From: Ilumatobacteraceae bacterium
Lineage (GTDB): Bacteria > Actinomycetota > Acidimicrobiia > Acidimicrobiales > Ilumatobacteraceae
Direction: 5' to 3'
Assembly: GCA_033344875.1 (NCBI GenBank)
Contig: JAWPMO010000001.1
Location: 2,629,595 to 2,693,594, forward strand
Length of the DNA: 64,000 nt
Below the pieces are notes generated by a model. That model saw only the letters and a program-made list of their open reading frames with translations. It ran no database searches and was not told where the DNA came from. Of the stretch, positions 49,788 through 59,351 are shown piece after piece. Within the stretch, counting starts at the first letter, position 1, and every line of letters starts with the position of its first letter. Made by a program: the position numbers and the translations under genes.

Positions 49788-50707
49788 GATGCGCTCCCCG
49801 AGCGGTATTCCTGGCTGGATGCGGTGGCGGTGAGGAACGCGTCCTCGAGCGACTCGGTCTGACCGGACAGTTCGTGGAGGACGATGCCGTGTGCGTGGGC
49901 TGCCTCGCCGATCGCTTCGATGGTGAGGCCACGGACGTCGGCTCCATCGGGTGCCGTCGCGTCACCGATCAACTTCACGGTGGCTCCGGCCTGGTTCACC
50001 ACCTCGAGCAATTGTGGCAACTGCGGGCTCTTCACCCGGACCCACGAACTCGCGTGCTTCGCGACGAACTCGGCGACCGACGACTGCTGGATCAGCCGGC
50101 CCTTGCCGATGACGATCAGGTCCTGGGCCATCAGGGACATCTCCGAGAGCAGATGGCTGCTGACCAGCACGGTGCGTCCCTGGTCGGCGTAGTGCCGAAG
50201 GAAGTCGCGCATCCAGCGGATGCCCTCGGGGTCGAGGCCGTTGGCCGGCTCGTCGAGGATCATCGTGGACGGATCGCCCAACAGTGTGCTCGCCAGGCCG
50301 AGACGCTGCTTCATGCCGAGCGAATAGCCCCGCAGCTTGCGATCGGCGACGTCGGTCATGCCGACGAGTTCGAGCACCTCGTCGACCCGGTTCATCGGGA
50401 TGCCGTTGCTGGCGGCCAGCCAACGAAGATGGTTGCGGCCGGACCTGGCCGGATGGACGTAGCCGGCGTCGAGCAGCACGCCGACCTCGTGGAGCGGTGC
50501 CGGCAGATCGCGATACTGCTTGCCGCCGAAGCTCGCCTCACCCCGCTCGTACCGGTCGAGGCCGATCATGCAGCGCATGGTCGTGCTCTTGCCGGAGCCG
50601 TTGGGGCCGAGGAAGCCGGTCACCCGGCCGGGTTCGACGTCGAACGACAGGTCGTCGACGGCGACCACCTGGCCGAACCGTTTGGTGAGATTGCGGAGCT
50701 GGAGCAC
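49784..50707 (-). CDS. ABC transporter ATP-binding protein (ABC-2 exporter type)
   Basis: A 307-residue ATPase. Walker A is GFLGPNGSGKSTTMR, the signature GYSLGMKQRLGLASTLLG, Walker B TMILDEPANGLDPEG, and the switch His VLVSSHLLSEM. A C-terminal extension of about 90 residues follows, as in DrrA/CcmA-type exporters. GTG 50707 (VLQLRNLTKRFG) matches the family start; an upstream GTG 50740 is possible. It partners with the permease, which overlaps it by 4 nt. Confidence 0.93.
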   Translation of the reverse strand: MLQLRNLTKRFGQVVAVDDLSFDVEPGRVTGFLGPNGSGKSTTMRCMIGLDRYERGEASFGGKQYRDLPAPLHEVGVLLDAGYVHPARSGRNHLRWLAASNGIPMNRVDEVLELVGMTDVADRKLRGYSLGMKQRLGLASTLLGDPSTMILDEPANGLDPEGIRWMRDFLRHYADQGRTVLVSSHLLSEMSLMAQDLIVIGKGRLIQQSSVAEFVAKHASSWVRVKSPQLPQLLEVVNQAGATVKLIGDATAPDGADVRGLTIEAIGEAAHAHGIVLHELSGQTESLEDAFLTATASSQEYRSGSAS

Positions 50708-50805
50708 GCCGACATCAGACCAGGTTCGCCGCGCTTCCACAACGACCGTTCGGCCGATACGGGGTCGTCCTCACGGCGGACGCCCTCGCACGGGTGCGCG
50801 GTGGC

Positions 50806-51798
50806 CTACTTCGCGAACGTGTCGATCATGAGGCGCACGTCGGGCGCGAGCGGGTACAGGATCGGGCAGGTGCAACCACTCGCCACGTACTCGTCGACCT
50901 TCTCGCGGACCTCGTCGGGCGTGCCGGACGCCGTGATCATCTGCACGATGTCGTCGGGTACCAGCTTGCTGGCGGCCACCACCTCGTCGTGCGTCGCCGG
51001 CCAGGTGAGCACCTGCCCGATCTCGTCGAGCAGCTCTTGCGGCACACCCGAGGCCTTCATGATGTGCGGCTGCTGACCCAGGTACTGGGTGACGAGCAGG
51101 CGGGCACCGTCGAGCGCGGCCTGTCGGTCGGTGTCGACCGAGCACACCACGAGCTGCGGACGATCGATGTCGTCGAGGGTGCGCCCGGCCTTGGCCGCAC
51201 CCCGCTCGAGCGCTTCGAGCGCCCGCACGTTGTAGTCGGGGCTCACGAGGTAGTTCAGCACCGCGCCGTCGGCGATCTCACCGGTGAGCTCCATCATCTG
51301 CATGCCGGTGGCGCCGATGTAGATCGGGACGTCCTTCGGGCGGCGCTCCTGGTGCACGTAGTCGAGTTCGACGCCGTCGAGCTGAACATGGAACCCGTCG
51401 ATCGACACCGTCTCGTTGTTGAGCAGGCCACGCACGGCTTCGACCACTTCACGCATCACCTTGAGCGGCCGCGCCCGGTCGATGCCGACCTTCTCGGCCA
51501 GCGGATCCCACCAGGCACCGAGTCCGCAGATCATGCGACCGGGTGCGAGGTCGTCGAGGGTCGAGAACGTGCTCGCCAGACGTGCGGCGTTGCGGGTCCA
51601 GATGTCGATGACGCCCGAACCGATCTTGATGCGGTCGGTCGTGGCGCCGAACGCCGCCATCGGCACGACGGCGTCGCGCACCAACCGGCTGTCGGCCTGC
51701 CAGACGGCGTCGAATCCCTTGGCCTCGGCGTAACGCACGAGTTCGATGCCCTCGTGCAGGGGGTGGGCATCCTGGAGGTACAGCGCGACCTGATCCAT
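50806..51798 (-). CDS. LLM-class (luciferase-like) F420-dependent oxidoreductase
   Basis: A 330-residue luciferase-like protein. Seen: [111 protein letters not shown], and a C-terminal [16 protein letters not shown]. This resembles the methylenetetrahydromethanopterin reductase-like branch that commonly uses F420; cofactor and substrate are inferred only from family. GGGAG precedes ATG 51798. A perfect inverted repeat 22 nt upstream could be an operator. Confidence 0.9.
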   Translation of the reverse strand: MDQVALYLQDAHPLHEGIELVRYAEAKGFDAVWQADSRLVRDAVVPMAAFGATTDRIKIGSGVIDIWTRNAARLASTFSTLDDLAPGRMICGLGAWWDPLAEKVGIDRARPLKVMREVVEAVRGLLNNETVSIDGFHVQLDGVELDYVHQERRPKDVPIYIGATGMQMMELTGEIADGAVLNYLVSPDYNVRALEALERGAAKAGRTLDDIDRPQLVVCSVDTDRQAALDGARLLVTQYLGQQPHIMKASGVPQELLDEIGQVLTWPATHDEVVAASKLVPDDIVQMITASGTPDEVREKVDEYVASGCTCPILYPLAPDVRLMIDTFAK

Positions 51799-51819
51799 CC
51801 CGCGAGTCTCCCACATCCG

Positions 51820-51836
51820 TTGTACGAAACGTACAA
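51820..51836. promoter_or_regulatory. Inverted repeat upstream of the luciferase-like gene (possible operator)
   Basis: TTGTACG, AAA, CGTACAA: perfect 7-bp arms with a 3-bp spacer, in the 161-nt gap between this gene and the divergent ABC operon. Its size fits a TetR-type dimer site. Confidence 0.55.
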
Positions 51837-51959
51837 ACTCGGATCCGATCGACCTGCCGGAAGCAACGCCTGCATCCGGATGCCGGTCCCGGTCCGTAGC
51901 CCGTATGTTGACCCGACACCGGCGCTGCGCGCCCCGACCCCAGGACGACCCGACCGACG

Positions 51960-53078
51960 ATGTTCCTCGCACTCAAGGAGATGGCCAGAGCCAAGGTCAG
52001 ATTCGGAATGCTGATCGTCGCGATCGGGATGCTGGTCTTCCTGATCCTGTTCCAGCAGTCCCTGCAGAACGGTCTGCTCACCTCGTTCGTCGGTGCGATC
52101 CGCAACCAGTCGGCACCGGTGCTCGTGTACTCGGTCGACGGCCAACGGGTCATCCAGGGCAGCATCATCACCCCCGACCTGGAACAGCTCGTGCGCTCGA
52201 CCGACGGCGTTGGCGAGGTCGGCCGGATCACCCAGGCCACGTTCACGGTGACCGCCGACGGCGAGCGCTACGACACGACGCTGCTCGGCTACGACGATCC
52301 GGCGCTCGGTGCGCCGTCGGAACTCATCGCCGGCGAGTTCCCCGACGCGCCGGGCGAAGCGATCGGGAGCGATGCCGACGCAGCGCAGGGTTTCGGTGTC
52401 GGCGACACGGTGTCGATCGCACCGAGCGGATACGAGCTGACGATCGTCGGCCTGGCCCGCGACGTGCAGCTCAACGCGGGGCCGACGTTGTTCGTGGGAA
52501 TCGACGACTACACCGACGCCCTCCGGTCGGTGAACCCCGACGTGAGGTCGGTCCTGCCCAACGTGCTCGCGGTGTCCGGCGCCGACGGGCTCTCCGACGC
52601 CGACGTCGTCGACCGCATCAACGACCGGTCCGAAGCGCTCGACGCGCTGACCAAGAACGACGCCGCCGACGAGACGCCCGGCGTCAGCCAGGTCCGCCAG
52701 TCGTTCATCATCATCTTCTTCCTCTACGGCCTCGTCGTGCCGTGCGTGACCGGCCTGTTCTTCCTCATCGTCACGTTCCAGAAATCGGGGGCGCTGACGC
52801 TGCTGCGTGCGATCGGCGCCCCGGCCGGGCGTCTCGTGTGGTCGCTGCTGTTCCAGGCCATGCTGATCGTCACCGCCGGCTACCTGATCGGCCTCGCGCT
52901 CTACACGCCGGTCTCGCAACAACGCCTCGGCGGCATCCCGCTCCGATTCGAGACCACGGCGGTCATCGTGTGGGCCGCGCTGCTCCTCGTGCTCGGCGTC
53001 GCCAGCTCGCTGCTGTCCGCGCGCCGGGTGCTGGCGATCGATCCGATCGAGGCGACGACCGGTGGGGCGAACCGATGA
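51960..53078 (+). CDS. ABC transporter permease, FtsX/MacB type (first subunit)
   Basis: A 372-residue permease. An N-terminal membrane helix ([21 protein letters not shown]) is followed by an extracytoplasmic MacB-PCD-like domain of about 200 residues, then three C-terminal helices ([22 protein letters not shown], a second near [16 protein letters not shown], a third near [19 protein letters not shown]). It ends [16 protein letters not shown], the usual FtsX-domain ending. It overlaps the next permease by 4 nt (ATGA). The possible -10 TATGTT at 51902-51907 would give a leader of about 45 nt. The three-gene set is a LolCDE/MacB-like exporter; the cargo is unknown. Confidence 0.92.
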   Translation: MFLALKEMARAKVRFGMLIVAIGMLVFLILFQQSLQNGLLTSFVGAIRNQSAPVLVYSVDGQRVIQGSIITPDLEQLVRSTDGVGEVGRITQATFTVTADGERYDTTLLGYDDPALGAPSELIAGEFPDAPGEAIGSDADAAQGFGVGDTVSIAPSGYELTIVGLARDVQLNAGPTLFVGIDDYTDALRSVNPDVRSVLPNVLAVSGADGLSDADVVDRINDRSEALDALTKNDAADETPGVSQVRQSFIIIFFLYGLVVPCVTGLFFLIVTFQKSGALTLLRAIGAPAGRLVWSLLFQAMLIVTAGYLIGLALYTPVSQQRLGGIPLRFETTAVIVWAALLLVLGVASSLLSARRVLAIDPIEATTGGANR

Positions 53079-54181
53079 GGCTCGCACTGCGCGAACTCCT
53101 CCGGCGTCCCGGCAAGTTCGTCACGGCGACGCTGATCCTGACGCTGATCGCGATCCTGCTGATGTTCCTCGGCGGGCTGCTCGACGGCCTGATCCGTTCG
53201 TCGACCGGTGCGGTGCGAGCCCAGCAGGGCGACGCGATCGTGTACTCCGAATCGTCGCAGGCATCGTTCATCCGGAGTCGGATCGACACCGACGTCACCG
53301 CCGGCATCGCCGATCTCCCCGGCGTCGCCGAGGTCGGCGGTCTGGGCGTCGTCCAGCTCGGCGCGCGCGTGCCGGGCAACGGCCCACGCGATCTCGCCAA
53401 CGTCGCGGTGTGGGGCTACGAACTCCCGCCGGTCGGCGTGCCGGAACCACCGGCGCCGGGCGAGGCATGGGCCGACTCGGTGCTCGCGGCCGACGGTGTG
53501 GAGCTCGGCGACGAACTCCTCGTCGGTCCGTCGCGCACGCCGATCATCGTCGCCGGCTGGGTCGACGACACCTCCTACAACGGCCAGGGTGGGCTCTGGA
53601 CCGGTGTCGACACGTGGCGTGATGTCCTCGTCGACAACCGGCCCGACGCCGTGCTCGCCGATGGCGTGTTCCAGGCGCTGGTGGTGCGCGCCGACGGTTC
53701 GACCGACGTGATCGCGGACATGACGACCGCATTCGGTTCCGATGTCGAGGCGTTGTCGGTCACCGATGCCGTCGACGCGATCCCCGGTGTCACCGAGCAG
53801 CAGACCACCTTCAATCAGATCCTCGGGGTCACCGTCGTCATCGCGCTCGTGGTGATCGCCCTGTTCTTCGCGCTGCTCACGGTCGAGCGGGCGAGCCTCT
53901 ACGGCGTGCTCAAGGCGATCGGCGCGAGGTCGCGAACACTGATCGTCGGCCTCGTCGTCCAAGCCGTGGTCCTGACGCTGATCGCCGCCACGCTCGCCGG
54001 CGCCGCGGTGATCGTGCTCGACCTGCTCATCCCGCCGGGCTCGATCCCCCTGTTCATCTCGCCGGGCCGGATCGTGTCCAGCGTCGCCCTCCTCCTCGTT
54101 GCCGCCGTCGTCGGCAGCGCGTTCTCACTCCGCCGGGTCCTGCGCATCGATCCGGCCGCTGCCCTCGGGAGTTCCACATGA
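53075..54181 (+). CDS. ABC transporter permease, FtsX/MacB type (second subunit)
   Basis: A 368-residue permease with the same topology as its neighbour. It has an N-terminal helix (FVTATLILTLIAILLMFLGG), a large extracytoplasmic domain (IVYSESSQASFIRSRID... VPGNGPRDLANVAVWGYE), and C-terminal helices around VTVVIALVVIALFFALLTVERASLYGVLKAIGARSRTLIVGLVVQAVVLTLIAATL. It ends SLRRVLRIDPAAALGSST. VLKAIGA.. and RIDPAAAL are typical of FtsX permeases. It overlaps both neighbours by 4 nt, so the three genes are translationally linked and probably form a heterodimeric permease with one ATPase. Confidence 0.92.
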   Translation: MRLALRELLRRPGKFVTATLILTLIAILLMFLGGLLDGLIRSSTGAVRAQQGDAIVYSESSQASFIRSRIDTDVTAGIADLPGVAEVGGLGVVQLGARVPGNGPRDLANVAVWGYELPPVGVPEPPAPGEAWADSVLAADGVELGDELLVGPSRTPIIVAGWVDDTSYNGQGGLWTGVDTWRDVLVDNRPDAVLADGVFQALVVRADGSTDVIADMTTAFGSDVEALSVTDAVDAIPGVTEQQTTFNQILGVTVVIALVVIALFFALLTVERASLYGVLKAIGARSRTLIVGLVVQAVVLTLIAATLAGAAVIVLDLLIPPGSIPLFISPGRIVSSVALLLVAAVVGSAFSLRRVLRIDPAAALGSST

Positions 54182-54897
54182 CGAACCAGACATCACCCGC
54201 CCCGACCAAGACCTCGGCCGGAGCGCCCCCGGCCCTGCACATGACCGACGTCCGGAAGGTGTACCGCATGGGCGACAACGAGGTCGTCGCGCTCGACCAT
54301 GCGACGCTGACGGTCGCCGCCGACGAGATCATCGCCCTCGTCGGCCCCTCGGGTTCGGGGAAGACCACCCTGTGTTCGATCGCCGGTGGGATCCTCGCTG
54401 CGACCCAGGGCTCGGTCGTCGTCGGCGGCGAGGAGATCACCGACTACGGCAGCAAGCAGCTGACGACGTTCCGACAGAATCAGGTCGGGTTCGTGTTCCA
54501 GTCGGTCAACCTCGTGCCGTTCCTCACCGCCAGGGAGAACCTGCTGGTCGTCGACGAACTCGGCCGTCGCGAAGGCAAACCGGCCCGCGATCGCGCCGAC
54601 CGGCTGCTCGACGAGCTCGGGCTCGCCGACCGGGCGAAGAACCTGCCGTCGCAGCTGTCGGGCGGGCAGAAGCAGCGCGTCGCGATCGGTCGCGCATTGA
54701 TGAACGAACCCGAACTGGTGCTGTTCGACGAGCCGACCTCATCGCTCGACACCGAACTCGGCGGGCAGGTCATGGAACTCATCCGGTCGGAGATGAAATC
54801 GCGGGGCACGGCGGCGATCGTCGTCACCCACGACGAGCGGATCACCGACCACTGCGACCGCACCGTGCGGATCACCGACGGCGTCATCACCGCCTGA
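54178..54897 (+). CDS. ABC transporter ATP-binding protein (LolD/MacB type)
   Basis: A 239-residue ATPase. Walker A is ALVGPSGSGKTTLCSIAGG, the Q-loop VGFVFQSVNLVPFLTARENL, the signature LSGGQKQRVAIGRALMNEPELVLFDEPTSSLD with Walker B, and the switch AIVVTHDERI. The N-terminal 20 residues are a flexible Pro/Ala lead. It overlaps the second permease by 4 nt. MacB-type complexes work by mechanotransmission on lipids, peptides or lipoproteins. A nested hairpin follows the stop. Confidence 0.95.
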   Translation: MTNQTSPAPTKTSAGAPPALHMTDVRKVYRMGDNEVVALDHATLTVAADEIIALVGPSGSGKTTLCSIAGGILAATQGSVVVGGEEITDYGSKQLTTFRQNQVGFVFQSVNLVPFLTARENLLVVDELGRREGKPARDRADRLLDELGLADRAKNLPSQLSGGQKQRVAIGRALMNEPELVLFDEPTSSLDTELGGQVMELIRSEMKSRGTAAIVVTHDERITDHCDRTVRITDGVITA

Positions 54898-54898
54898 C

Positions 54899-54931
54899 GA
54901 CGCGTCCGTCGCCGCGGCGACTGCACGCGTC
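54899..54931. terminator. Nested hairpin between the ABC operon and the YczE-like gene
   Basis: GACGCGT (54899-54905) pairs with ACGCGTC (54925-54931); inside, GTCGCC-GC-GGCGAC forms a second stem. It lies between convergent genes and could terminate both. Confidence 0.6.
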
Positions 54932-55678
54932 TCAGACGGTGGTCGGGGTGCGGTGCTCGACAGGACCATCGAGGCGGCGGCGGGGCCGGCCGACGACGCC
55001 GTCCACGAGCCGATGCCCGTTGGCCACCGCCGGCCCGATCAACCCGGCCACGATCACCGTGCCGAAGCCGATCGGGCCACCGAGCATCACCCCGACGGCG
55101 AGGAACGACATCTCGATCCCGAACCTCACGTGCGGCTCGGGACGACCCGTCCGATCGGACGCGGCAGTGGCGAGCAGCTCGCCCGTGCCGGCGCCGAGGC
55201 CCGACACGATCAGCGCGCCGGCACCGATCCCCGCCACCCCGATCGCGCCCACGTGCACGATCACCTGTACGACGACGGAACCGGGACGATCGAACTGATC
55301 GACGAGCGAGAGCAGCACCTCCACGGCCGGTCCGAGGATCAGCGGCGTCACGATCGTGCCGGGTCCGGGACGTCGGCCGAGCAGCGCTGCGATCGCCAGC
55401 ATCCCGGCGAACGACGACCAATAGGCCAGGGTCAGCGAGATGCCGGTCGTCTCACGGAGCCCGGCGATGAACACGTCGAGCGGACCCGGACCGAACGAGT
55501 TCCAGAGCAACGCTGCGATCGCGACGGCGATCAGCAGCGACCCGCCGACGAGCATCAGGATCCGCAGTCCGAGCCGCACGACTCGGCGCTGGCCACCGGC
55601 GGCCATCGTCGTGGCGATCGCGCCGGCACGCGACCAGGCGCGGTCGGTGAACCAGCGCGCGGCGTCCTTCGTCGTCAT
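54932..55678 (-). CDS. YczE/YitT-like integral membrane protein
   Basis: A 248-residue protein with about five membrane segments after a basic N-terminus: LGLRILMLVGGSLLIAVAIAALLW, LTLAYWSSFAGMLAIAALLG, IVTPLILGPAVEVLLSLVD, VVQVIVHVGAIGVAGIGAGALIVSGLG and a last one near FLAVGVMLGGPIGFGTVIVAGLIGPAV. The order RLGLRILMLVGG... FGPGPLDVFI... GTIVTPLILGP resembles the YczE group (DUF6198-like), whose biochemical role is unknown. The upstream amidohydrolase gene is on the same strand, 119 nt away. Confidence 0.85.
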   Translation of the reverse strand: MTTKDAARWFTDRAWSRAGAIATTMAAGGQRRVVRLGLRILMLVGGSLLIAVAIAALLWNSFGPGPLDVFIAGLRETTGISLTLAYWSSFAGMLAIAALLGRRPGPGTIVTPLILGPAVEVLLSLVDQFDRPGSVVVQVIVHVGAIGVAGIGAGALIVSGLGAGTGELLATAASDRTGRPEPHVRFGIEMSFLAVGVMLGGPIGFGTVIVAGLIGPAVANGHRLVDGVVGRPRRRLDGPVEHRTPTTV

Positions 55679-55797
55679 CCGTGCAGTATCGGCCGTCACG
55701 CCGGATTCGCACGCGACGTCGACCGGTCGTTCGACACAGTTCACATGTGGTTCACCATCGACCACCGGAACGGTCGCCCCACATCGGGAGCGAGGGT

Positions 55798-56820
55798 TCA
55801 GAGGAGTGCGTGGAGACGTGTGGCCTGTTCGGCGGCCTTGGCACGGACCTCGTCGATGTCGACGAGGGTCGGTCGGCCGTCGTCGAGCAGGACGCGCCCG
55901 TCGGCGGCGACGACCCGGGTCGCCCGGATCCCCGGCGTGAACGCCACGTGCCAGGGCGAGTCGACGTGGTCGTACGACCAGGTGACCGTGTCGTCGCGAG
56001 CCTCGGGCACGAGGGCGTACCCCTGCTCGAGCCATGACGCCGCGTCGTCGGGCGAGGCGCTCAGGTCGTCGGCCCGATGGGCGACGTAGGCGAGCCGCAA
56101 CTCCTCCAGCATGTCGGCGCCGATGCCGTCGGTGCCGAGCACCACCGGGTTCGGCCGACGGGCCGGCGCCGCGTAGCCGACACCGTTGTTCATGTTGGAA
56201 CGAGGATTGTGCGCGATCGTGCCGGGCAGGTCACGGTCGAGCAGCACGCAGTGCACGAGCAGCCAGTCGTCGGCGGCGAGCGATGCGAGCCGCTCGCCCG
56301 CGTCGCGGTCCTCGGGACCCTCGGCGACGTGGATGTGGACGCCGACGCCCAGATCGGCCGCCAACCCGGTCGCCGACTCGAGTGTGTCGTCGGTGCACGT
56401 GAACGCGGCGTGCACGCCGACGAGCCCGCGACCGCCGGCGCGGATGAACCGTTCGTTCTCCGCGAGTCCACGACGAGCGCCGTCGGCACCGTGGCGGTCG
56501 GTGACCCCGTAGGCACACACGACCCGCACACCGACCTCGGCACACGCCTCGGCGATGACGTCGAGGCTGCCCTCGATCGCATGGGGGCTCTCGTGGTGGT
56601 CGACGATCGCCGTGGTTCCGCTCATGAGGGCCTCGGTGGCACCGAGCAGCGCGCTCGCCCGGATCATGTCGAGATCGAGTGCCGTGTCGAGGCGCCACCA
56701 CACCTGCTCGAGGACCTCACCGAACGAGGTCGGTTGCTTCGGCGGCGCCGGCATCCCGCGTGCCAGCGCGGAGTACAGATGGTGGTGGGCGCACACCATG
56801 CCGGGCGTCGTGTCGGCCAT
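55798..56820 (-). CDS. Amidohydrolase (SsnA/nucleoside-deaminase-like), N-terminally short
   Basis: A 340-residue metal-dependent hydrolase. It begins directly at [19 protein letters not shown], the metal-binding H-x-H region that in SsnA-like enzymes follows a beta-domain of about 60 residues. Other ligands are present: [33 protein letters not shown] and GTDGIGADM. The C-terminal beta-part ([27 protein letters not shown]) is kept. At 340 residues it is about 100 shorter than typical SsnA (about 440), mainly at the N-terminus. Amidine or cyclic-amide hydrolysis is likely, substrate unknown. ATG 56820 lies 6 nt after TAGCGT, so the short start looks genuine. Confidence 0.82.
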   Translation of the reverse strand: MADTTPGMVCAHHHLYSALARGMPAPPKQPTSFGEVLEQVWWRLDTALDLDMIRASALLGATEALMSGTTAIVDHHESPHAIEGSLDVIAEACAEVGVRVVCAYGVTDRHGADGARRGLAENERFIRAGGRGLVGVHAAFTCTDDTLESATGLAADLGVGVHIHVAEGPEDRDAGERLASLAADDWLLVHCVLLDRDLPGTIAHNPRSNMNNGVGYAAPARRPNPVVLGTDGIGADMLEELRLAYVAHRADDLSASPDDAASWLEQGYALVPEARDDTVTWSYDHVDSPWHVAFTPGIRATRVVAADGRVLLDDGRPTLVDIDEVRAKAAEQATRLHALL

Positions 56821-56826
56821 GTGGCC

Positions 56827-56832
56827 ACGCTA
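56827..56832 (-). promoter_or_regulatory. -10 box (TAGCGT) of the amidohydrolase gene
   Basis: TAGCGT on the minus strand, 6 nt before ATG 56820. Confidence 0.5.
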
Positions 56833-56868
56833 GTGGCGTCCGGGCCTCGCCCCCGCGGCGCCGGGATC

Positions 56869-56874
56869 TACGCT
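56869..56874 (+). promoter_or_regulatory. -10 box (TACGCT) of the second acyl-CoA synthetase gene
   Basis: TACGCT ends 6 nt before ATG 56881. Confidence 0.55.
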
Positions 56875-56880
56875 GCGACC

Positions 56881-58515
56881 ATGGGGGAACCGTCGTACGA
56901 AGCCGGACCGGTCGATGTCGAGTTGCTGCGCGAGACGATCCCGCAGAACCTGACGCGCACGATCGAGACACACGGCCGCAACGAGGCGATCGTCTCGCGC
57001 CATCAGGGCATCAGGTGGACATACGAGGAGTTCGGTCACCGCGTGACCGAACTGGCCAAGAGCCTGATGCACGCCGGCCTGCAGAAGGGCGACCGGCTCG
57101 GCCTGTGGTCGCCGAACTACGCCGAATGGACCCTGGTGCAGTACGCGACCGCGGAGATCGGTGTCATCCTCGTGAACCTCAACCCGTCGTACCGCACCCA
57201 CGAACTCGAGTACGCGCTGAACCAGTCGGGGTGCACATGGATCATCGCCGCTCCCGAGTTCAAGACGTCGAACTACGTCGAGATGGTGGCCGAGGTCGCC
57301 GATCGGGTCCCGGCGCTCGAACACGCCGTCTTCTTCTGGACCGACGAGTGGAACCACCTGATCGAGGGCGACGAGACGGTGCACGACGACGACCTCGCCG
57401 AACGGCGGGCCTCCCTGCACCCCGACGACCCGATCAACATCCAGTACACGTCGGGTACGACCGGGTTTCCCAAGGGCGCCACACTCACCCACGCGAACAT
57501 CCTGAACAACGGCTATTTCACGACCGAGCTGCAGGGCATTACCCACGACGACAGGATCTGCATCCCGGTGCCCTTCTACCACTGCTTCGGCATGGTCATG
57601 GGCAACCTCGGGTGCACCTCGCACGGCGCCACGATGGTGATCCCGAACGACGCCTTCGATCCGGAGACGGTGCTCGCCACGGTGCAGGAGGAGCGATGTA
57701 CGTCGCTGTACGGCGTGCCGACGATGTTCATCGCCGAACTCGGGCATCCGGAGTTCGAGTCGTTCGACCTGTCGTCGTTGCGAACCGGTGTGATGGCGGG
57801 GTCGCCGTGCCCGGTCGAGGTGATGAAGCAGTGCGTCGAACGCATGAACATGGTCGACGTCACGATCTGCTACGGGATGACCGAGACCTCGCCCGTGTCG
57901 ACCCAGACGCTGCCGGACGACTCGCTCCACCACCGCACCGCGACCGTCGGCAAGGCCCACCCGCACGTCGAGATCCGCGTCGCCGACCCCGAGTCGGGCG
58001 CGACGTTACCCCGAGGCGAGACCGGCGAGTTCTGCACCCGCGGCTACTCCGTGATGACGGGCTACTGGAACGAGCCCGGCAAGACCGCCCAGGCGATCGA
58101 CGACGACGGTTGGATGCACACCGGTGACCTGGCCGTGATGGCCGACGACGGGTACTGCAACATCGTCGGTCGCATCAAGGACATGGTGATCCGCGGCGGC
58201 GAGAACGTGTACCCGCGCGAGATCGAGGAGTTCTTGTACACCCACCCCGACGTCGAGGACGTGCAGGTGATCGGCGTCCCCGACGTGAAGTACGGCGAGG
58301 AGTTGATGGCGTGGGTGAAGCTCGTACCCGGTGGCACCGCGACGCCCGACGAGCTCCGCGAGTTCTGTCGCGGCAAGATCGCCCACTTCAAGATCCCCCG
58401 CTACGTCAAACTCGTCGAGGAGTTCCCGATGACGGTCACCGGCAAGGTCCGCAAGGTCGAGATGCGCGAATCGTCGATCGCCGAGCTCGGCCTCGAAACG
58501 ACGGAGACGGCCTGA
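56881..58515 (+). CDS. AMP-binding acyl-CoA synthetase (ACSF2-like)
   Basis: A 544-residue adenylate-forming ligase. The P-loop is [22 protein letters not shown]. Further motifs are [109 protein letters not shown] and the catalytic Lys in [15 protein letters not shown]. The pattern matches the ACSF2/medium-chain acyl-CoA ligase group. It would activate a fatty or other carboxylic acid. A hotdog thioesterase gene follows after 72 nt, a plausible partner. A short hairpin (CGCCGG-CAA-CCGGCG) lies between them. Confidence 0.94.
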   Translation: MGEPSYEAGPVDVELLRETIPQNLTRTIETHGRNEAIVSRHQGIRWTYEEFGHRVTELAKSLMHAGLQKGDRLGLWSPNYAEWTLVQYATAEIGVILVNLNPSYRTHELEYALNQSGCTWIIAAPEFKTSNYVEMVAEVADRVPALEHAVFFWTDEWNHLIEGDETVHDDDLAERRASLHPDDPINIQYTSGTTGFPKGATLTHANILNNGYFTTELQGITHDDRICIPVPFYHCFGMVMGNLGCTSHGATMVIPNDAFDPETVLATVQEERCTSLYGVPTMFIAELGHPEFESFDLSSLRTGVMAGSPCPVEVMKQCVERMNMVDVTICYGMTETSPVSTQTLPDDSLHHRTATVGKAHPHVEIRVADPESGATLPRGETGEFCTRGYSVMTGYWNEPGKTAQAIDDDGWMHTGDLAVMADDGYCNIVGRIKDMVIRGGENVYPREIEEFLYTHPDVEDVQVIGVPDVKYGEELMAWVKLVPGGTATPDELREFCRGKIAHFKIPRYVKLVEEFPMTVTGKVRKVEMRESSIAELGLETTETA

Positions 58516-58587
58516 CGAGCACACCGTTCGCCGGCAACCGGCGGTCCGAGTCGTGACCGGCCGGCTTCTCGGACCAAGCTCGCACGG

Positions 58588-59010
58588 ATGACCACGAGCG
58601 ACGATCTCTGCGCCGACATCACACGCCGATACGCCGAGGGTGGGGCCGGGTTCATGCACGACCTCGGCCTGACCGTCGTCGACGCCGAACCGGGGCGCGT
58701 TCGATTCACCCTCGCGGTGACCGACCACCTCGTCCACGGCGGCGGTGTGCTGTGCGGCCAGACGATCCTCGCTTGCATGGACACCGGGATGGTGTTCGTG
58801 ATGATGTCGCTCCGACCCGACGACGTCGGATTCACGACGGTGAGCCTGCAGACCAACTTCGAGCGCGGTGTCCCCGGCGACGTCGGCGAGGTCACCTTCG
58901 AAGCCTGGGCGACGAAGCCGGGTCGGTCGCTCGTGTTCGGCCAGATCGACCTGTTGCTCCCCGACGGGCGGCGTGCCGCCACCGCGACGACCACCTACAT
59001 GTGGCTCTGA
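58588..59010 (+). CDS. PaaI-type hotdog thioesterase
   Basis: A 140-residue hotdog-fold protein. Seen: ITRRYAEGGAGFMHDLGLTVVDAEPGRVRFTLAVTDHLVHGGGVLCGQTILACMDTGMVFVMMSL, with HGGxxxxxxDxxM-like spacing as in PaaI thioesterases, then TTVSLQTNFERGVPGDVGEVTFEAWATKPGRSLVFGQIDLLLPDGRRAATATTTYM. It would hydrolyse acyl-CoA thioesters; the acyl group is unknown. It follows an acyl-CoA synthetase on the same strand. No recognisable leaderless box, so it is probably co-transcribed. Confidence 0.9.
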   Translation: MTTSDDLCADITRRYAEGGAGFMHDLGLTVVDAEPGRVRFTLAVTDHLVHGGGVLCGQTILACMDTGMVFVMMSLRPDDVGFTTVSLQTNFERGVPGDVGEVTFEAWATKPGRSLVFGQIDLLLPDGRRAATATTTYMWL

Positions 59011-59038
59011 CCCGCTCGCCAGGGAACGCCCCCTTCGG

Positions 59039-59044
59039 TAGGTT
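59039..59044 (+). promoter_or_regulatory. -10 box (TAGGTT) of the small membrane-protein gene
   Basis: TAGGTT ends 7 nt before ATG 59052 and decides the start of this short gene. Confidence 0.5.
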
Positions 59045-59051
59045 GGATGCC

Positions 59052-59345
59052 ATGCCCTTCGGTCATCTGCCGTACGCGAAGCCGCACGGGGACGAACTCG
59101 ACGCCTGGGCCGACGCCGACGCCCGCCATGCGCAACACCGCGGTCAGGTCCGCAACCTGCTGATCGCCCTCGCCCTCGTCGCGTTGATCTCCACGTTCGT
59201 CAGCGCTCAGGCATGGGGATTCGCCATCTTCATCGTGCCGTGGCTCGCGCTCGAGCTGTGGATGGTCCGCCGATCGGGTCGCCCGGCGCGGATTCCCGAC
59301 CACCGACCGGCCGACCCGGTCGAGATCGAACTCGACGACACCTGA
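59052..59345 (+). CDS. Small membrane protein, two hydrophobic segments
   Basis: A 97-residue protein: a polar N-terminus of about 35 residues (HGDELDAWADADARHAQHRGQ), then LLIALALVALISTFVSAQ and WGFAIFIVPWLALELWMV, and a basic, then acidic tail (RRSGRPARIPDHRPADPVEIELDDT). The two helices are separated by only a few residues, predicting a hairpin with both ends in the cytoplasm. No family is recognised. It ends 6 nt before the convergent peptidase stop. Confidence 0.72.
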   Translation: MPFGHLPYAKPHGDELDAWADADARHAQHRGQVRNLLIALALVALISTFVSAQAWGFAIFIVPWLALELWMVRRSGRPARIPDHRPADPVEIELDDT

Positions 59346-59351
59346 CGCCGG

